The notes under the pieces are model-generated. The model worked only from the letters and a program-made list of their open reading frames with translations, did not search any database and was not told the DNA's origin. Positions 17,887 to 26,729 of a stretch of 64,000 nucleotides of DNA are shown one piece after another; the stretch's first letter is position 1; each line of letters starts with the position of its first letter. Both the position numbers and the translations under genes were made by a program. Source of the DNA: Halomonas sp. H10-9-1 (lineage in GTDB: Bacteria > Pseudomonadota > Gammaproteobacteria > Pseudomonadales > Halomonadaceae). Location of the stretch: contig NZ_JAMSHO010000001.1 in NCBI RefSeq assembly GCF_040147005.1, positions 3,224,001 to 3,288,000 of the forward strand, given 5' to 3'.

Positions 17887-19466
17887 TAGCCCGGATGTTG
17901 CACCGGGTCAGTCAGAAGTCCCCAGATGCCAGGCTCGGTGGGGATAAAAGGGATCTGGGGTGGAGTTTGGCTGCTTTTTGATCAAGTTCCTGTGCTCAGG
18001 GCGCACCTCCCCCAACCCCCTTGTGTTTTCTGTGCCGGGGACAGCACGCCGCGGCGCTATCCCGGCACCAGCTTGCTGGCCAGCTTCAGGAAGAGGTCCT
18101 GCTCCGGGTACTGGCTGCTCAACATCAGCCGAATCGTGCGCGTGTTGCGGGTGATGACAGCGCCGATCTTCAGCAGCTTCAGGCGGAGGGTGTTGACCTG
18201 GGCCTGGGCGAAGGCGGTGCGCTTGAGGTAGATCCGGCGTAGCCGCTCCAGCAGCAGGTAGGCCAACCCCGACAGCAGCAGTCGGTACTGGTTGGGCCAC
18301 CATTCGTGGCAGCTGGTGCGGTCGGAGAACAGGAACTGCTGCTCCTTGATACGGTTCTCCATCTCGCCTCGGGCACAGTAGCGGTGGTCATAGAGCCACT
18401 CGGCGCTGCAGCCGCGCAGGCTGGTGACCACATAGCGGGTGTTGAAGCCACGCCAACTGGTCTCGGATTTGACGACCACCTTTCGTCGGCGCTTCTTCCA
18501 GCTCTTGGCGGCGTACTCGATGAAGCCGAAGACTCGCTGCTTCTCACGGGTCTTCTCGAAGCGGATAGCTGACTCGTAGTCGATATCCAGGGCTAGCTTG
18601 GCCAGCCGCGGGTTGCCGGCGAGGCCGACGATGTAGTCGACACCGTGGCGCTCGCACCAACTGAGGATCAGCGGGCGGCAGAAGCCGCTGTCGCCGCGGA
18701 ATACGACCTTTACCTCAGGCCACGCCTGGCGCAGCCGCCGAACCAGCAGGGCAAGAATGGCGCCGGCGTGGTGGGCGGCATCTCGGTAGGCCGGGCGAAG
18801 GTAGCTGACCAGCAGCTGATCGCCACAGAACACGAACAGCGGCAGAAAGATGTAGTGGTTGTAGTAGCCGTTGAAGTGCCGCCCGAGCTGCTGGCCGTGC
18901 ACCCGGTCGTCGGTGGCATCGAAGTCGAGGTAGAGCGGCTTCTTGGGTGGCCGCCGGAACGAGCGGATGAACTGCTCGATCATTTCCTCGTGGATGGTGA
19001 CCGCCCAGTCCCGATCGGCTTGCTGCTCGAAGCGACACAGCGTGGACTGGCTGGCCAGCACGCCGTCGGTATCGACGGCGGTCTGCAGGGCGATGTCGTG
19101 ACGCAGCGCCTGGTGGTCGTTGAGATCCTCGTAGCCCAGCGCCAGGCCAAACACGCGCTGCCGAACCAGGGTTTCGGTGCGATGCAGGCAGCGTTGAGGA
19201 TCGCGGTCATCACTCAGCCGGCGAGCGATAGCGCGGGTCAGGCCCATCTCGCGGTCGAGCTGCCGCAGCAGCAGGATGCCACCGTCAGAGGTGACCTCGC
19301 CGCCATCGAAGCTGGCGGTGATCTGACGGCCTTTGCAGCGTGGAAAGGTGGCGGTGGGCGTGGTACATTTTGTCATGGCGGCTGTGTCGGCTAATTCTTG
19401 GTTAGGCTCTTGAATTATAACCGATTTTCAGCCGCTTTTTTCATGCCTGGTGCAATATTCGGGCTA
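17887..19466 (-). mobile_element. IS1380-family insertion sequence
   Basis: About 1.58 kb, bounded by imperfect inverted repeats: TAGCCCGGATGTTGCACC at 17887 and, inverted, TAGCCCGAATATTGCACC ending at 19466. GCC occurs just outside both ends and may be part of the target duplication, though the exact boundary is ambiguous by one or two bases. It sits upstream of ccmF and downstream of the DUF3141 operon. Confidence 0.85.
18057..19376 (-). CDS. IS1380-family transposase
   Basis: 439 residues. IS1380 hallmarks: TSDGGILLLRQLDREMGL near the N-terminus, LYLDFDATDDRVHG (first Asp), VVFRGDSGFCR (second Asp), CARGEMENRIKEQQ (catalytic Glu) and the C-terminal RLLLSGLAYLLLERLR. It is full length and apparently intact. 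Confidence 0.95.
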   Translation of the reverse strand: MTKCTTPTATFPRCKGRQITASFDGGEVTSDGGILLLRQLDREMGLTRAIARRLSDDRDPQRCLHRTETLVRQRVFGLALGYEDLNDHQALRHDIALQTAVDTDGVLASQSTLCRFEQQADRDWAVTIHEEMIEQFIRSFRRPPKKPLYLDFDATDDRVHGQQLGRHFNGYYNHYIFLPLFVFCGDQLLVSYLRPAYRDAAHHAGAILALLVRRLRQAWPEVKVVFRGDSGFCRPLILSWCERHGVDYIVGLAGNPRLAKLALDIDYESAIRFEKTREKQRVFGFIEYAAKSWKKRRRKVVVKSETSWRGFNTRYVVTSLRGCSAEWLYDHRYCARGEMENRIKEQQFLFSDRTSCHEWWPNQYRLLLSGLAYLLLERLRRIYLKRTAFAQAQVNTLRLKLLKIGAVITRNTRTIRLMLSSQYPEQDLFLKLASKLVPG

Positions 19467-19483
19467 GCCTTGCCGACGAAGGG

Positions 19484-19819
19484 TCAATGACAGCTCCAGG
19501 GCTCCTTGGCGGCATTGTCCTTGATGTTCTGGTCGACGAACCGGTAGTGGTCCCTCTTGTAGCGGTTCCACCAGCCCTGGCTGATCCTGATCGAATGCCG
19601 GGTCAGGATCTTTTCGATACCCTCGATACAGAGTCGTGAGGCGTCATAGGCCAGATGAAGCATTCGCTTGCGGTCATCGTAAGACACCTTGTCGAGGCCG
19701 AAGAGTTGATCGATTTCGGCAATCGCACTTTGTAGATCCTGCTGGTTGCTGGGCTCGAGCTTCAGCTTTCGTATGACCAGGTTGACCTCGCTGACACCGA
19801 GACGGTGTTCGCTATTCAT
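19484..19819 (-). CDS. Hypothetical protein coupled to DUF3141
   Basis: 111 residues, mostly helical and charged, with no signal peptide or membrane segment. The ATG overlaps the stop of the DUF3141 gene (ATGA), so the two are translationally coupled and probably act together. I do not recognise a family. The C-terminal WWNRYKRDHYRFVDQNIKD is notably aromatic and basic. Confidence 0.6.
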   Translation of the reverse strand: MNSEHRLGVSEVNLVIRKLKLEPSNQQDLQSAIAEIDQLFGLDKVSYDDRKRMLHLAYDASRLCIEGIEKILTRHSIRISQGWWNRYKRDHYRFVDQNIKDNAAKEPWSCH

Positions 19820-21552
19820 GACGAATCTCTTGTCTTTTGCTGATCGATAAACCTTTCTTCAAGTGGCGCCGTTAGCGTTTCCCGACCGGGCCATGCCCAG
19901 CCATAGAGGCCGGTGAAGAGCAGCTCGCTGATGCCATCGCGCACCGTGCCGGCCAGTTCCAGAGTCGAGGCGATCGAATCGCTCATCAGCGTCTCCCATT
20001 GCCGATAGGGGCTGCTGCTATCGACCGGCGTTGGCATGCTTTCTGCCATCTCGGCCAGCCACTTCACGCCGCTCATCCAGGGCGCGAAGCGCTCCGAGAA
20101 CATCAGTCGGCTGGTTCGTGCCGGATGCAGTTGACGCAGCATCTCGGCCGACCAGGGAGTGGTGGCCAGTCGCACCCAGGGGCCGACGAAGGTTTCGTAG
20201 AGAGCCACGTTGTGCGCGGAAAGGGCTTTTACCTGCTCGAACGCCGGCGTCTGGTCGGGATAATCCAGCTCCTCCACCCGACGCTCCTCGAAACGCACCT
20301 GGAACTGGGGCTTGTGGCAATCGGGATCGCCGGTGGGATTATCGATCTTCATCTCGTAGAGCCCGGGGTCAAGATCGTTGAGATCGCCGACGCTCTCGAG
20401 GATCGCCCGGTGCTCGAGGCGCGCGACCTTGGCGGAAACAAAGATGCCCAGATGGCCCACGTGTGGGTTGAGCAGATAGACAATGCGCTGGTCGGCGGCC
20501 TTGAGCGCCTCGGTGGTCGGGTACACCGCCGGGATCCAGTTGAGCGCCTGGTGGGGTGGGGTGATGTTGTCGCCGCCGGAGGCGAAGATCACCAGGGGAT
20601 TGCGGATGCGCGTGAGATCGACGGTACAGCCCGGGCAGACCTCGAACTCGCCACGCTCGATCTGGTTGCCGATGAAGAGATTCCCGACGATGGCAACGAT
20701 CTCTTCCTTGCTCAGGCTATAGAAGCCCGTCCACCAGCGCTCGAATTCCAGGAACCGCTCGCGCTGGCCGTCGATATCCGCGAACAGCTGGTAGTCCTTC
20801 TGCCAGAGAGAGTTCGCCGGCTTGAGGCTCTCGAAGTTGGTGGCCAGGTTCGCGCCGTCGAAACGCCCGTCGCCCAGGTCCGCCGATAGATGAGTGAGCC
20901 AGGCGCCGCCCAGCAGCCCACCGGCGAGGCGCATGGGGTTGACCCCGGATTCGCCCGACCAGTAGGAGAGCGGCGAGCCGTTGAGCACCGCCGGTCCGAC
21001 CAACCCTTCGCAGTCGGCGGAGAGCAGGGCGATGGCCCAGCCCGCCTGGCAGTTGCCGTAGAGCACCGGCGGCTTGCCGGGATGGCGCTCGGCCAGCGTC
21101 TCGACGAAGCGCCGCAGGACGTGCAGTACGTCTTCCAGCGTCTGCCCGGGCATGGGCTCGGGGAAGAAGATCACGAAGTAGACCGGGTGCCCCTCGTGCA
21201 GCGCCATGCCCACTTCGGAGTCCTGTTTGAAGCCGCCGATGCCCGGGCCATGACCGGCGCGCGGGTCGACGATCATCACCGGCGGCCTGGTCTCGTCGAG
21301 GCAATCCTCCAGGCACTCCTCGCCGACCCGGGTGATGCGCAGCAGGGCATAGTTGGCGGGGCGTTCCAGACGGCGGCCATCCAGGAGCATCTCGTAGTCG
21401 AAGTCGAGCAGGGGTGGCATGCCGGCCTGCTCATGCTCGAGCATGTTATCGGCACGCTGGCGCAGGGTGTCCAGGTAGCGCAGGCCACGCCGCCACAGGT
21501 CGGTCTGGTAGGTGAACAATTCCGCCGGCGGAAAAAGCGTCGCATCATTCAT
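19816..21552 (-). CDS. DUF3141 alpha/beta-hydrolase (PHA synthase-like)
   Basis: 578 residues. The N-terminal two-thirds is an alpha/beta-hydrolase related to PHA synthases: VMIVDPRAGHGPGIGGFK, GKPPVLYGNCQAGWAIAL (lipase-like box with Cys as nucleophile) near residue 170, NPLVIFASGGDNITPP with the catalytic Asp, and LLNPHVGHLGIF with the His. Full DUF3141 proteins known to me are longer (about 750 residues), so the C-terminal extension is missing or shortened. The physiological substrate is unknown. It starts two bases after the copA stop, and this linkage to copper P-type ATPases is a recurring one. Confidence 0.82.
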   Translation of the reverse strand: MNDATLFPPAELFTYQTDLWRRGLRYLDTLRQRADNMLEHEQAGMPPLLDFDYEMLLDGRRLERPANYALLRITRVGEECLEDCLDETRPPVMIVDPRAGHGPGIGGFKQDSEVGMALHEGHPVYFVIFFPEPMPGQTLEDVLHVLRRFVETLAERHPGKPPVLYGNCQAGWAIALLSADCEGLVGPAVLNGSPLSYWSGESGVNPMRLAGGLLGGAWLTHLSADLGDGRFDGANLATNFESLKPANSLWQKDYQLFADIDGQRERFLEFERWWTGFYSLSKEEIVAIVGNLFIGNQIERGEFEVCPGCTVDLTRIRNPLVIFASGGDNITPPHQALNWIPAVYPTTEALKAADQRIVYLLNPHVGHLGIFVSAKVARLEHRAILESVGDLNDLDPGLYEMKIDNPTGDPDCHKPQFQVRFEERRVEELDYPDQTPAFEQVKALSAHNVALYETFVGPWVRLATTPWSAEMLRQLHPARTSRLMFSERFAPWMSGVKWLAEMAESMPTPVDSSSPYRQWETLMSDSIASTLELAGTVRDGISELLFTGLYGWAWPGRETLTAPLEERFIDQQKTRDSS

Positions 21553-21554
21553 GA

Positions 21555-23804
21555 TCAGATCCTTACCCGACGCAGCCGCAGCGCATTCAAGACCACCGAC
21601 AGGGAGGAGGCGGTCATCGCGAAGGCGGCGAAGATCGGCCCGATCAGGATGCCGAGGAACGGATAGAGAATCCCGGCGGCGATCGGCACGCCGGCTCCGT
21701 TATAGATCAGCGCGAAGAACAGGTTCTGCTTGATGTTGCGCATGGTGGCCAGCGACAGCTTGCGGGCGCGCACGATGCCGTCGAGATTGCCTTGGACCAG
21801 CGTGAAGCTCGCGCTTTCGATCGCCACGTCGGCGCCGGTGCCCATGGCGATGCCGACATCGGCCTGGGCAAGCGCGGGAGCGTCGTTGACCCCGTCGCCG
21901 GCCATCGCCACCCTGTGGCCTTTGGCCTGCAGTTCCTTGATGATGCGGGCCTTGTCCTCGGGCAGCACGTCGGCGCGGATTTCATCGATGCCCAGGCGTG
22001 CGGCCACCGCCGTTGCGGTGCGCTCGTTGTCGCCGGTGGCCATGATGATGCGGAAGCCGAGCTTATGCAGTGCCTTCAGGGCCTCGGGGGTGGTCTCCTT
22101 CACCGGGTCGGCGACGCTGACCAGCCCGACGATGGCGCCGTCGACCACCACGAACATCACCGTCTCGCCTTCGTCCCGACGGGTGTTGGCGGTGTCCGCC
22201 AGCTTGACATCGCGCTCCTCGGCGCCGGCGACGATCGCCTCGGCCAGCGGGTGTTCGGAACCGCGCTCCAGACTGGCCGCGAGGCGCAGCACCTCGGCCT
22301 CGTCATGGCCCTCTTCGGGGAGCACGGCGACGAGCTTGGGCTTGCCTTCGGTCAGGGTGCCGGTCTTGTCGACCATCAGCGTATCGACCTTGGCGAAACG
22401 CTCCAGCGCCTCGGCGTTCTTGATCAGCACGCCAGCCTGCGCGCCACGCCCGGTGGCCGTCATGATCGACATCGGCGTGGCCAGCCCCAGGGCGCAAGGA
22501 CAGGCGATGATCAGTACCGCCACCGCCGAGACCAGCCCGTAGGCCAACGCGGGGGTCGGCCCCCAGATCGCCCAGACAACGAAGGAAATGATCGCGATGA
22601 GGATCACCGCGGGGACGAACTGGCCCGCCACCTTGTCGGCGAATTTCTGAATCGGCGCCCGCGAGCGTTGTGCCGCGGCTACCATCTCGACGATCTGGCT
22701 GAGCATGGTATCGGCACCGACCCGGGTGGCTTCCATGATCAGGCTACCGGTGCCGTTGATGGTGGCCCCGGTCACCTTGTCGTCCTTGACCTTTTCCACC
22801 GGGATTGGCTCACCGGAGATCATCGACTCGTCGATGGAGGAGCGGCCCTCGATCACCACGCCGTCCACCGGCACCTTGTCGCCGGGGCGTACCCGCAGAT
22901 GGTCGCCCACCTGCACGTCCTCCAGCGGAATCTCTTCTTCGGTGCCGTCAGGGCGGATCACCCGGGCGGTCTTGGCGGCCATGTCCAGCAGCGCGCGGAT
23001 CGCCTTGCCGGTGCCTTCCCGGGCGCGCAGCTCCATGACCTGACCCAGCAGCACCAGGGCGACGATCACCGCCGCGGCCTCGAAATAGACCCCGACGGTG
23101 CCATCCTCCCGGCGAAAGCCCTCGGGGAAGACGCCCGGCGCCAGTACCGCAACGATCGAGAAGAGATAGGCCGCCCCGACCCCCATGCTGATCAGGCTGA
23201 ACATGTTGAGGTTCATGCTGCGAAACGAATTCCAGCCGCGCACAAAGAACGGCCAGCCAGCCCACAGGATCACCGGGGTGCTGAACGCCAGCTCGAGCCA
23301 CATCGCGTTTCGTTCGCCGAAGAAGTCGCGGATCGCCGTAAGGCCCAGATAGGGCGACATCGCCAGCACCAGCACCGGAATGGTGAGAACGGCCGCGACC
23401 CAGAAGCGGCGGGTGAAATCCACCAGTTCGGGATTCGGCCCCTCGTCGTCGACCGCCGCTGATTCCAGCTCCAGTCCCATGCCACACAGCGGGCAGGCAC
23501 CGTGCTCGACCTGCCGCACCTCGGGGTGCATCGGGCAGGTGTAAACGGCGCCGGCATGCCCGGCGGGCACCTTGTCGTACTTGCCGCCGCGAATCGGCGT
23601 GGAGGCCTCATGCCCCTGCCCGCCATGGCAGGAATGCGCCTGTGCGTCGTCGCTGCCCACGGGCACGAGGTGCATGCCGCACTTGGGGCAATCACCGGGT
23701 TGATCGGCGACCACTTCCGGGTGCATCGGGCAGGTGTATTGAGCGCCCTCCTGGTTGCCGTGCTGCGACTGTTCCTTTCGCTTTATGGACTGCTGCTGAG
23801 TCAT
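21555..23804 (-). CDS. copA: Copper-translocating P1B-type ATPase
   Basis: 749 residues from [10 protein letters not shown]. In place of HMA domains it carries two N-terminal heavy-metal-binding domains of the CPMHPEV...CPxCGM kind (residues about 23-48 and 88-113), separated by a His-rich stretch. Eight membrane helices carry the CPC motif [13 protein letters not shown]. Other P-type motifs: [17 protein letters not shown] (phosphorylated Asp), SEHPLAEA (the HP motif) and [10 protein letters not shown]. It exports Cu(I) from the cytosol at ATP cost. It is the second gene of a SHOCT-copA-DUF3141-hypothetical operon. Confidence 0.94.
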   Translation of the reverse strand: MTQQQSIKRKEQSQHGNQEGAQYTCPMHPEVVADQPGDCPKCGMHLVPVGSDDAQAHSCHGGQGHEASTPIRGGKYDKVPAGHAGAVYTCPMHPEVRQVEHGACPLCGMGLELESAAVDDEGPNPELVDFTRRFWVAAVLTIPVLVLAMSPYLGLTAIRDFFGERNAMWLELAFSTPVILWAGWPFFVRGWNSFRSMNLNMFSLISMGVGAAYLFSIVAVLAPGVFPEGFRREDGTVGVYFEAAAVIVALVLLGQVMELRAREGTGKAIRALLDMAAKTARVIRPDGTEEEIPLEDVQVGDHLRVRPGDKVPVDGVVIEGRSSIDESMISGEPIPVEKVKDDKVTGATINGTGSLIMEATRVGADTMLSQIVEMVAAAQRSRAPIQKFADKVAGQFVPAVILIAIISFVVWAIWGPTPALAYGLVSAVAVLIIACPCALGLATPMSIMTATGRGAQAGVLIKNAEALERFAKVDTLMVDKTGTLTEGKPKLVAVLPEEGHDEAEVLRLAASLERGSEHPLAEAIVAGAEERDVKLADTANTRRDEGETVMFVVVDGAIVGLVSVADPVKETTPEALKALHKLGFRIIMATGDNERTATAVAARLGIDEIRADVLPEDKARIIKELQAKGHRVAMAGDGVNDAPALAQADVGIAMGTGADVAIESASFTLVQGNLDGIVRARKLSLATMRNIKQNLFFALIYNGAGVPIAAGILYPFLGILIGPIFAAFAMTASSLSVVLNALRLRRVRI

Positions 23805-23833
23805 GGAATCGTCTCCGTCACTACACAAAACCG

Positions 23834-24097
23834 TCAATGCATAAGATCGCGCTTGCGTTGCTCGTAGTCCTGCTGGTCGATCTCGCCTCGGGCGTAGCGC
23901 TCCTGCAGAAGTTCAAGCGCGGTTGGCCGCCGTTGAGAAATGCCATCGCCTACCTCACCTCGGCCTCGGGTCAGGCCGCGCACCAGAAAAACCGCCAGGC
24001 CAATGACGGCGCCCCAGAACAGCACCATCATCAGTCCGCCAAACAGCATGTGGCCCCAGCCGTAATCCCCCATATGCGTCATCATGTTTCCCCACAT
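23834..24097 (-). CDS. Small membrane protein with SHOCT domain
   Basis: 87 residues. A Met/Trp/Gly-rich start ([18 protein letters not shown]) leads into one membrane helix, then a C-terminal SHOCT motif [26 protein letters not shown]. Such proteins often precede copper ATPases; the Met-rich end could bind Cu(I), but no activity is proven. It is the first gene of the copA operon, downstream of the promoter at 24150-24180. Confidence 0.82.
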   Translation of the reverse strand: MWGNMMTHMGDYGWGHMLFGGLMMVLFWGAVIGLAVFLVRGLTRGRGEVGDGISQRRPTALELLQERYARGEIDQQDYEQRKRDLMH

Positions 24098-24149
24098 GAC
24101 TGGATCTCCTTCTATTTCGTGGTAACCCTATCGACACATCCTGACTCCA

Positions 24150-24180
24150 GGCTAAGACCTATGGGTTACCCAAGGATCAA
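24150..24180 (-). promoter_or_regulatory. MerR/CueR-type promoter of the copA operon
   Basis: On the minus strand: -35 TTGATC (24175-24180), 19-bp spacer containing the dyad TGGGTAACCCA, -10 TTAGCC (24150-24155). An over-long 19-bp spacer with central dyad is the hallmark of MerR-family activated promoters. The promoter at 26390-26420 has the same parts. No cueR gene is in the window. Confidence 0.65.
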
Positions 24181-24243
24181 GCCAAGACACCCTGGATGCA
24201 TGCCGCGTTTGATCCCGGTCAACTTTCAGCCTATGCGGTGAAA

Positions 24244-24260
24244 CTGAATCAGCGCTGAAC
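24244..24260 (-). promoter_or_regulatory. 11-bp-period tandem box (CTGAAT-N5-CTGAAC)
   Basis: Direct repeat CTGAAT/CTGAAC with an 11-bp period, about 64 bp upstream of the -35 of the copA promoter. At the YHS operon the same tandem lies about 58 bp upstream of the matching promoter, so the whole arrangement is conserved. Confidence 0.55.
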
Positions 24261-24290
24261 GCCTGCGTTGAGGTGAGCGCTTGAGGGGCA

Positions 24291-24749
24291 TCACAGGTCT
24301 TCCATTCGTGCCGTGTCCCGGGCGATACGCATGGCTTCGTGCTCCTCGAGCGCCATAAGCTGCTCGAGCAGCTCGCGGGACGAGGTCACTTCGGCACGCG
24401 AATGCAAGTAGCGATATAGGCCAATGATCTTTTCATGCGTGGCGAGCAGGGTGGCGACAACCTGGCGCGTCTCCATATCGCGAAACTCGGCATGACACTC
24501 TTCGTGGGGCTTGACCGGGTACTTCTCGAAATAGTCATAACACCAGGTATTGAGTGCCGCCGGGGTGGCATGCTGCTTGGTCAGCGTGAGGACGCGACTG
24601 AGTTCCCGTTCATGATGGGCGAGATAATCCAGCAGCATCTTGAGCCGTTCACGCTCGCTGCCCTCGCCGCAATGGGTCAGGCAATCCGCCAGGTTGGTGT
24701 GGATCGCTTTCGTCCAATCCAGGACATCGCTCAATGTTTCGACTTGCAT
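24291..24749 (-). CDS. Putative four-helix metal-binding protein (ferritin/hemerythrin-like), unknown
   Basis: 152 residues, all helical. Regularly spaced His/Glu pairs could form a metal site: LAHHERELSRVL, PHEECHAEFRDME, LLATHEKIIGLYRYL and ALEEHEAMRIARD. Two cysteines are also present. No signal peptide, so cytosolic. I do not recognise a named family; ferritin-like or hemerythrin-like is an inference from pattern and from its place between two copper modules. The ATG follows GGGAGA. Confidence 0.55.
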   Translation of the reverse strand: MQVETLSDVLDWTKAIHTNLADCLTHCGEGSERERLKMLLDYLAHHERELSRVLTLTKQHATPAALNTWCYDYFEKYPVKPHEECHAEFRDMETRQVVATLLATHEKIIGLYRYLHSRAEVTSSRELLEQLMALEEHEAMRIARDTARMEDL

Positions 24750-24939
24750 CGTTTGTCTCCCTCTTGAATTTCAACGCTCAATTTTTAAAGCCAGATTTCA
24801 AACACCTGCCCTACGGAAGCGCCCGTGCCGCTGGCAGAATGTTCCTGGTAACCTGTATAGACGGTTCAGCGGGCTGAGCGTTACAGTGCGTTCGGGTTTT
24901 TCTGGGTATTAATTGTGCAAGCGTCAGTGAAACCTCGGT

Positions 24940-25584
24940 TTATCGCGAGCTATTCGCCAGTTCCCGCCACTGACCCCAGCGAGGAATAAACATCGGCACA
25001 CGGTGCCGATAGGCGCGGTAGGCGTCGCCGAACCGGGCCAGCATCTGCTTTTCCTCGCGGTGGGCCAGCCAGACATAGGCCAGTACGATCACCGGAAACA
25101 GGCCGGCCGAGAAGAGCGTTGGCCAATGCAACACGCCTTCGCCGAACAGGGCGATGAACAAACCGGTGTACTGGGGATGACGTACGAGGGCATACAGGCC
25201 GCCGGTCACCAAAAGGCCCTCGCGTCGCGCCTTGTACACCTGCCGCCAGCCCTGGATAAAGATGCCGATGCCGGTAAACGCCAGGCCGTAACCGAGCAGC
25301 ATGGAGATCAGCATGCCGGTCTCGCCCAGCCCCACCAGCGACGACCAGAGATTGGCGCTGACATACTCGCTATCTAGTCCGATGAAACGCACCAATAGGT
25401 AGATGGTCAGTGGAAAGCCGTACATCTCGGCGTAGAGCGCGATGATGAAGGCCTGCACCGCGCCGGCACCGGCCCATTCGCGCCAGCTCTTCGGAGCGAA
25501 ATAGCGGTAGAAGAACCAGGAGACCAAGACGATGACGATCAGCGCAAGGCCCCAGGCCCCGGTATGATTGATGGATTCGTTCAA
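24940..25584 (-). CDS. Isoprenylcysteine carboxyl methyltransferase-family membrane protein
   Basis: 214 residues, five or six helices. The C-terminal signature LVTGGLYALVRHPQYTG and REEKQMLARFGDAYRAYRHRVP belong to the ICMT/PEMT-like membrane methyltransferases that use S-adenosylmethionine. The native substrate in bacteria is unknown. The start is probably TTG at 25584, right after the stop of the DUF5676 gene. It is the third gene of the YHS-DUF5676-ICMT cluster. Confidence 0.8.
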   Translation of the reverse strand: MNESINHTGAWGLALIVIVLVSWFFYRYFAPKSWREWAGAGAVQAFIIALYAEMYGFPLTIYLLVRFIGLDSEYVSANLWSSLVGLGETGMLISMLLGYGLAFTGIGIFIQGWRQVYKARREGLLVTGGLYALVRHPQYTGLFIALFGEGVLHWPTLFSAGLFPVIVLAYVWLAHREEKQMLARFGDAYRAYRHRVPMFIPRWGQWRELANSSR

Positions 25585-25587
25585 GGC

Positions 25588-25983
25588 TTAGGCTCCGCTA
25601 TGCCGATTGAGGCGTTTGGCAAAGAGGCGTGTGGCAAAAAAGTTGTAGAGTGGGCCGAAGACCAGGGCCACGTACCAGCCATAGCTAAAGCTTTCCGCCA
25701 GGCCCAGAAGGAAGCTGGACCAGCTCAACCAAGTGAAGCCCGGCAGCAGGCGCAGCCAGCTCTTATACATCGCTCGGTCGGGAAACAGCAGGTCGAAGCC
25801 GACGCACAAGGAGAAGGTCACGGCTAGAAATAGTCCCAGGCTCATCCCCAGGGCGATCACCGGGATTTGCGGTACGGCTTGGCTCGGCAAGGGCGTGCCA
25901 TAATGCGGCTTGGGCTTGGGCTTGGGCTTGGGCTTGGGCTTGGGCTTGGGCTTGGTGCTTGAAGCGCTCTCAACGTCAGGCAT
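25588..25983 (-). CDS. DUF5676-family membrane protein with (Lys-Pro)8 tract
   Basis: 131 residues from the ATG at 25983. Residues 12-27 are an uninterrupted (KP)8 tract coded by an 8-fold hexanucleotide repeat. Two hydrophobic pairs follow (IPVIALGMSLGLFLAVTFSL; LPGFTWLSWSSFLLGLAESF) with GWYVALVFGPLYNFFATRLF at the end, typical of DUF5676. The start overlaps the YHS gene by eight bases. The role is unknown, but the family is regularly beside copper or YHS genes. Confidence 0.8.
   Translation of the reverse strand: MPDVESASSTKPKPKPKPKPKPKPKPHYGTPLPSQAVPQIPVIALGMSLGLFLAVTFSLCVGFDLLFPDRAMYKSWLRLLPGFTWLSWSSFLLGLAESFSYGWYVALVFGPLYNFFATRLFAKRLNRHSGA
25907..25954. repeat. Hexanucleotide microsatellite GGCTTG x8
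   Basis: Eight exact tandem copies within the DUF5676 gene, read as AAGCCC-type codons for Lys-Pro. Unit gain or loss keeps frame, so protein length can vary by two residues per unit. Confidence 0.95.
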
Positions 25984-26332
25984 GTTCGTTCTCCGGCTGG
26001 GCGGACAGGCGCCTGGCTTCATCACCGGTGAGATATTGCGCGGGTGCAGCCTCGAAGCGCTCCCGGCAGTCGCGCGAACAGAAGTAATAGACATGGCCGT
26101 CGTGGACGCTTGGCTTGGCCGTTTCGGTGCTGACGCTCTTGCCGCACACGGGGTCCACGTCGTCGGTGGGTGGCGTCCAACGCAGGTTTTCGATGGTCTG
26201 CTCCTCAGGCGCTCCCTCGCCATGCTTGGCCTTGCTCCGTCCATGGCCCATCACGTGAGCACCGCAGCCAAACCGCATCATCAGGAAGATGATTCCTGCC
26301 CAGAGCATGAAGTACACCAGTTCATTCATCAT
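25976..26332 (-). CDS. YHS-domain protein with N-terminal membrane helix
   Basis: 118 residues. One N-terminal membrane segment (ELVYFMLWAGIIFLMMRF) and a YHS domain in the C-terminal half: DPVCGKSV near residue 60, then HVYYFCSRDCRERFEAAP. YHS modules bind copper or other soft metals through cysteines. It is the first gene of its cluster, under the promoter at 26390-26420. Confidence 0.85.
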   Translation of the reverse strand: MMNELVYFMLWAGIIFLMMRFGCGAHVMGHGRSKAKHGEGAPEEQTIENLRWTPPTDDVDPVCGKSVSTETAKPSVHDGHVYYFCSRDCRERFEAAPAQYLTGDEARRLSAQPENEHA

Positions 26333-26389
26333 CTCTCTCCTTTTTTGTCATCAACCTCGTGGGGCTTCGGACAGGCGATCGTGGTTCCA

Positions 26390-26420
26390 GGCTAAAATCT
26401 ACTGGCAACCCGAGGATCAA
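26390..26420 (-). promoter_or_regulatory. MerR/CueR-type promoter of the YHS operon
   Basis: Minus strand: -35 TTGATC (26415-26420), 19-bp spacer with GGGTTGCC, -10 TTAGCC (26390-26395). It matches the copA promoter in -35, -10, spacing and the CTGG flank. Confidence 0.6.
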
Positions 26421-26477
26421 GCGAAAAACAAGCGGAGTTCACTTAACTCTCGTCTAGCTTCAGACTAGGCAACCAAG

Positions 26478-26494
26478 CTGAATTAACGCTGAAT
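26478..26494 (-). promoter_or_regulatory. 11-bp-period tandem box (CTGAAT-N5-CTGAAT)
   Basis: Perfect repeat CTGAAT at 26478-26483 and 26489-26494. It ends 10 bp before the left end of the IS21 element, so the regulatory region survived that insertion. Confidence 0.55.
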
Positions 26495-26729
26495 GTGGTA
26501 GGCGTGCGTATTCCGGGCCATCGTGACCGCCCGTTCCGATCTATCGTGACCGACCATTCCGGGCCAACGTGACCGGCCATTCCATTTCATCGTGACCGAT
26601 TTCGGCCTCTTTCCCGGAATCCGCGGTCACGATGTCGGAATCCTCGGTCACGTTCCCGGAATCTCACCTAACTCGCTGGAATGATTCGGACTTTTACGGC
26701 ATACCCCTCCTTTTGTCTTTGCCCTGGAG

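Noticed and set aside
21792..23462. 556-residue plus-strand frame
   Set aside because: Antisense shadow of copA.
25907..25954. CRISPR-like array
   Set aside because: Contiguous 6-bp units without spacers; a microsatellite inside a gene.
26520..26660. Repeated TCGTGACCG units as an independent repeat array
   Set aside because: They are the multiple terminal binding sites of the IS21 element and recur at its right end.
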